Positions 61,423 through 64,000 of a stretch of DNA of 64,000 bases are shown one piece after another. Positions within the stretch are counted from its first letter, which is position 1; the number at the start of each line of letters is the position of its first letter. A program made the position numbers and the translations under genes. The notes under the pieces were generated by a model. The model had not been told where the DNA came from, made no database searches, and was given only the letters and a program-made list of their open reading frames with translations. This DNA is from an uncultured Saprospiraceae bacterium (GTDB lineage: Bacteria; Bacteroidota; Bacteroidia; Chitinophagales; Saprospiraceae), in the NCBI GenBank assembly GCA_937942435.1, contig CALDEM010000012.1:1-64000 (forward strand). The letters are read 5' to 3'.

Positions 61423-62922
61423 GTGAACAAAAGCCTAAATCAAAGAATCTTCTTCCCTCCTTTCATCGCACTGATGATGGCGTTGGTTTTTTCTTTGATC
61501 AATGCTGACGTACTTGTAGATAATCTCGACTCAGTACGGTCCTGGATGCTCAGCTATTTTGACTGGCTTTTTAATTGGACTGTTTTTGCTTTTGTTCTAT
61601 CTGCCATTTTACTTTACTGCTCACCTGTCGGTCATGTGACCCTTGGCGGTAAAGGAGCAGAGCCGATTTTTTCAAAATCAAAGTGGCTATCTATCGTCAT
61701 CTGTACTACAGTCGCAACAGGTATGTTGTTCTGGGGAAGCGCAGAACCATTATACCATGTGTATGAACCTCCTTATAGTTTACTTGAGCCAACATCTGAC
61801 TCGGCTGCTATAACAGCAATGTCGACCTTGTATATGCACTGGACGATATCACCTTATGCACTTTATTCCATGGTTTCACTTGCATTTGCACTGGCCTTCT
61901 ATCATTATAAACTTCCGTTTCGCGTGTCTTCTATAATTAGAATAGGGACCACAGATAAAGAAACTTATTGGTATCATGATGCTTTGGATAGTTTTTGTCT
62001 TTTTGCATTGGTGGCAGGGATGGCTGCAGCTTTGGGGGCAGGCGTGTTGACGATCTCAGGTGGTGTAGAGAGTATACTTGGTGTTGCGCAAAATCCATTC
62101 TTGTGGGCCATCATTGTTATAGTTATCGCTGTAGCCTTTGTGATATCCTCTGCATCAGGATTGAAAAGAGGCATCAAGTGGCTATCTCTGATCAATGTTG
62201 TTTTTTTTATAATTATGATTTTGGTGATGGGAGGAGTACTTCTTTCTGAAGAAGGTCTTTCTCTGTCGATAAGAGGCTTTACAGAATACGTCGCTCAGTT
62301 TATACCCCGCAGTCTTGGACTTTCTAATTTTGACCGATCATGGGAGCAAAGTTGGACTTCTTTTTATTGGGCTAATTGGATGGCTTGGGCACCTGTCACT
62401 GCGCTCTTTTTAGGTCGTATAGCAGTGGGTAGGACCGTTAGAGAGTTTATAAGATTTAACCTTGTATATACATCGCTTTTTAGCATGATATGGATGACCA
62501 TATTTGGCAGTATCTCTATCATGAATGACCGAGATAGTAATGGTTCACTTTACGCTACTCTTCAAGAAGGTGGCCCTCAGGATGTCATCTTTAGCTTAAT
62601 AGAAGAGCTTTCTCTGGGGAGTACCGGAAGTATAATATTCTTAGTTATCGTTTTTATCTCTTATGTAACTGCTGCTGATTCTAATACTTCGGCCATGAGT
62701 AGCATGAGTACCCAACATCTTGATAGTGATGAGCCCGAGGCACCCTTGATGATCAAGATCGTATGGGGGTTGATCATAGCAGCAATGTCATGGGTTATGA
62801 TTTCATTTGCTGGGATGGATGGTATCAAGATCTTATCGATCATCGGAGGCTTCCCCATTCTGTTTTTGTGTATCTATATCGTCTATCTTTTTGGACGGAT
62901 CATATATAAGAGGAGCTTATAG
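61423..62922 (+). CDS. BCCT-family transporter
   Basis: The 499-residue inner-membrane protein has about twelve membrane segments. BCCT hallmarks: TGMLFWGSAEPLYHVYEPP, MHWTISPYALYSMVSLAFA, FYWANWMAWAPVTALFLGRI with the Trp-rich substrate box, and VTAADSNTSAMSSMST. These transporters import betaine, choline or carnitine, driven by sodium or proton; the exact substrate cannot be told. The start is GTG. The stop (TAG) overlaps the GTG of dinB by one base, so the two are co-transcribed. Confidence 0.94.
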   Translation: MNKSLNQRIFFPPFIALMMALVFSLINADVLVDNLDSVRSWMLSYFDWLFNWTVFAFVLSAILLYCSPVGHVTLGGKGAEPIFSKSKWLSIVICTTVATGMLFWGSAEPLYHVYEPPYSLLEPTSDSAAITAMSTLYMHWTISPYALYSMVSLAFALAFYHYKLPFRVSSIIRIGTTDKETYWYHDALDSFCLFALVAGMAAALGAGVLTISGGVESILGVAQNPFLWAIIVIVIAVAFVISSASGLKRGIKWLSLINVVFFIIMILVMGGVLLSEEGLSLSIRGFTEYVAQFIPRSLGLSNFDRSWEQSWTSFYWANWMAWAPVTALFLGRIAVGRTVREFIRFNLVYTSLFSMIWMTIFGSISIMNDRDSNGSLYATLQEGGPQDVIFSLIEELSLGSTGSIIFLVIVFISYVTAADSNTSAMSSMSTQHLDSDEPEAPLMIKIVWGLIIAAMSWVMISFAGMDGIKILSIIGGFPILFLCIYIVYLFGRIIYKRSL

Positions 62923-63992
62923 TGCGTAAGATCTTACATATAGACATGGACGCTTTTTATGCGTCCGTAGAACAAAGAGACAATCCAGATCTTAGAGGGA
63001 AGCCAGTAGCTGTTGGAGGAGGAGAGAAGAGAGGTGTGTTGACTACATGTAGTTATGAAGCAAGGGTCTTTGGCGTTCGCTCTGCATTGCCCGGTTACAA
63101 AGCCAAAGAGCTTTGTCCTGATATTATATTCGTTCGGCCACGCTTTGATGTTTATAAAGAAGTGTCCGTGCAGATCAGGGAGATATTCTCTCGATATACA
63201 GACATGATAGAACCGCTCTCTCTTGATGAGGCCTATCTGGATGTCACGGAGTGTAAGCAGGATATAGCTTATGCAACTGACATTGCAAAGGCAATAAAAA
63301 AGGACATCTACGATGAGACCCAACTGACAGCTTCTGCAGGTGTGTCTTATTGTAAGTTTATCGCTAAGATCGCTTCCGATGAAAACAAGCCCGATGGCAT
63401 CACTGTTATCAAGCCACATCAGGCCATAGACTTTTTAGAAAAATTGCCAATCAAGAAGTTTTACGGAGTAGGAAAAGTGACGGCTAAGAAGATGAATGAT
63501 TTAGGCATCTTCACTGGTCATGATCTCAAACAATGGCAGCAAGTTGATCTGATCAAGCGATTTGGCAAGTCTGGTAAGTTCTACTATGACATTGTCAGAG
63601 GTATCGACGACCGACCTGTCAAGGCCAATAGAATAAGAAAGTCCTTAGCGGTTGAACGAACCTTTGAAGAGAACTTGACCACATTAGCTGCTCTCGAAGA
63701 GCGACTCCATGTTATCATCGATAAACTGGTAGAAAGATTGGGGCGCGCTGATAAGTATGGCAGAACCATCACTTTAAAATTAAAAACTGCCTCATTTGAT
63801 AACATAACAAGGAGTAAGTCCTTAGCTTATCCAATAACTGGTAAAGAAGAGATTACAAAAATCGGCTTGCAGCTCTTACGTGATAATTATGAAGAAGGAA
63901 CGGCTATTAGATTGATTGGTCTGACCTCTTCTAATTTTCCAGATGGCTCTTCCGCTCAATCAGGAGATGGACAGTTGAGTTTGTCTTTTTGA
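62922..63992 (+). CDS. dinB: DNA polymerase IV (Y family)
   Basis: The 356-residue polymerase copies damaged DNA with low fidelity. Catalytic carboxylates are in HIDMDAFYASVEQRD (start) and PLSLDEAYLDVTECK (about residues 100-114). The GVRSALPGYKAKELCP finger, the LPIKKFYGVGKVTAKKM helix-hairpin-helix and the little-finger domain (SLAVERTFEENLTT) follow. The last residues (SSAQSGDGQLSLSF) end in a QLSLSF motif that fits a beta-clamp-binding tail. It is coupled to the BCCT gene through a TAGTG overlap, an unusual partner with no clear functional link. Confidence 0.96.
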   Translation: MRKILHIDMDAFYASVEQRDNPDLRGKPVAVGGGEKRGVLTTCSYEARVFGVRSALPGYKAKELCPDIIFVRPRFDVYKEVSVQIREIFSRYTDMIEPLSLDEAYLDVTECKQDIAYATDIAKAIKKDIYDETQLTASAGVSYCKFIAKIASDENKPDGITVIKPHQAIDFLEKLPIKKFYGVGKVTAKKMNDLGIFTGHDLKQWQQVDLIKRFGKSGKFYYDIVRGIDDRPVKANRIRKSLAVERTFEENLTTLAALEERLHVIIDKLVERLGRADKYGRTITLKLKTASFDNITRSKSLAYPITGKEEITKIGLQLLRDNYEEGTAIRLIGLTSSNFPDGSSAQSGDGQLSLSF

Positions 63993-64000
63993 CTGCTAAT

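Noticed and set aside
1-64000. Prophage, insertion sequence, defence island or biosynthetic cluster
   Set aside because: No transposase, integrase, phage structural gene, restriction enzyme or modular synthase was seen in any frame; the only toxin-like gene is the decayed PIN gene.

Overview
The window is one stretch of a Bacteroidota chromosome, most likely from the Saprospiria (Saprospiraceae/Lewinella-like). The base composition is AT-leaning. The signs are secreted proteins with C-terminal type IX secretion sorting domains (endonuclease I at 20300 and the protein at 53353), a GlnRS-type glutaminyl-tRNA synthetase, a CrtY-type lycopene cyclase, a PSCyt1/DUF1549/DUF1553 plus DUF1501 plus DUF1080 group, and repeated -7-like promoter elements of the TAnnTTTG/TAnnTTCG kind. 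No prophage, insertion sequence, CRISPR array or rRNA operon was seen. Genes lie on both strands in short operons.

Region by region. 1-3.9 kb: a very large repeat protein with an endosialidase-chaperone (S74) domain, cut by the window edge, followed by two near-identical stand-alone LuxR-type DNA-binding proteins flanking a PAS-LuxR regulator. 4.1-9.0 kb: an unrecognised helical protein, a structured intergenic repeat, and a response regulator-lipoprotein-histidine kinase operon. 9.1-17.2 kb: cell wall (ddl), an OmpA lipoprotein, an esterase, folC, lycopene cyclase, a secreted thioredoxin-like protein and a CNT nucleoside transporter. 17.2-22.7 kb: tRNA-Lys, possible small RNAs, small conserved proteins, secreted endonuclease I, a GlsB-like protein, a VOC protein and a decayed PIN-domain toxin gene. 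22.8-36.1 kb: rmuC, tex, a DUF4407 protein, a GcvH-like lipoyl protein, an MFS transporter, argS, a candidate small RNA, glnS, pyrR-pyrB and mscS. 36.2-44.4 kb: a serine hydrolase, a GNAT protein, an OmpA-like protein, a DUF1080 protein, a frameshifted small lipoprotein and the DUF1501/PSD1 pair. 44.5-52.3 kb: ornithine aminotransferase, phosphofructokinase, arginine deiminase-thioesterase-YihY, and a VWA/AAA+ pair. 52.3-53.3 kb: a Cys-rich AbrB-like regulator with unusual palindromes, plus a 22-residue Cys-rich reading frame. 54.2-61.3 kb: the DUF58-MoxR-DUF4350-DUF4129-SpoIIM operon with a divergent RDD gene. 61.4-64 kb: a BCCT transporter and dinB.

Most of the content is housekeeping with modest accessory material. 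The parts least explained by known families are the Cys-rich regulator locus near 52.3-53.0 kb, the two candidate small RNAs (about 17.9-18.06 kb and 31.50-31.62 kb), the branched inverted repeat at 5.63-5.72 kb, the paired LuxR mini-proteins, and the two decayed genes at 22.2 and 39.7 kb. I found no clear new multi-gene defence or biosynthetic system. All family assignments come from reading the sequence; no database search was run.
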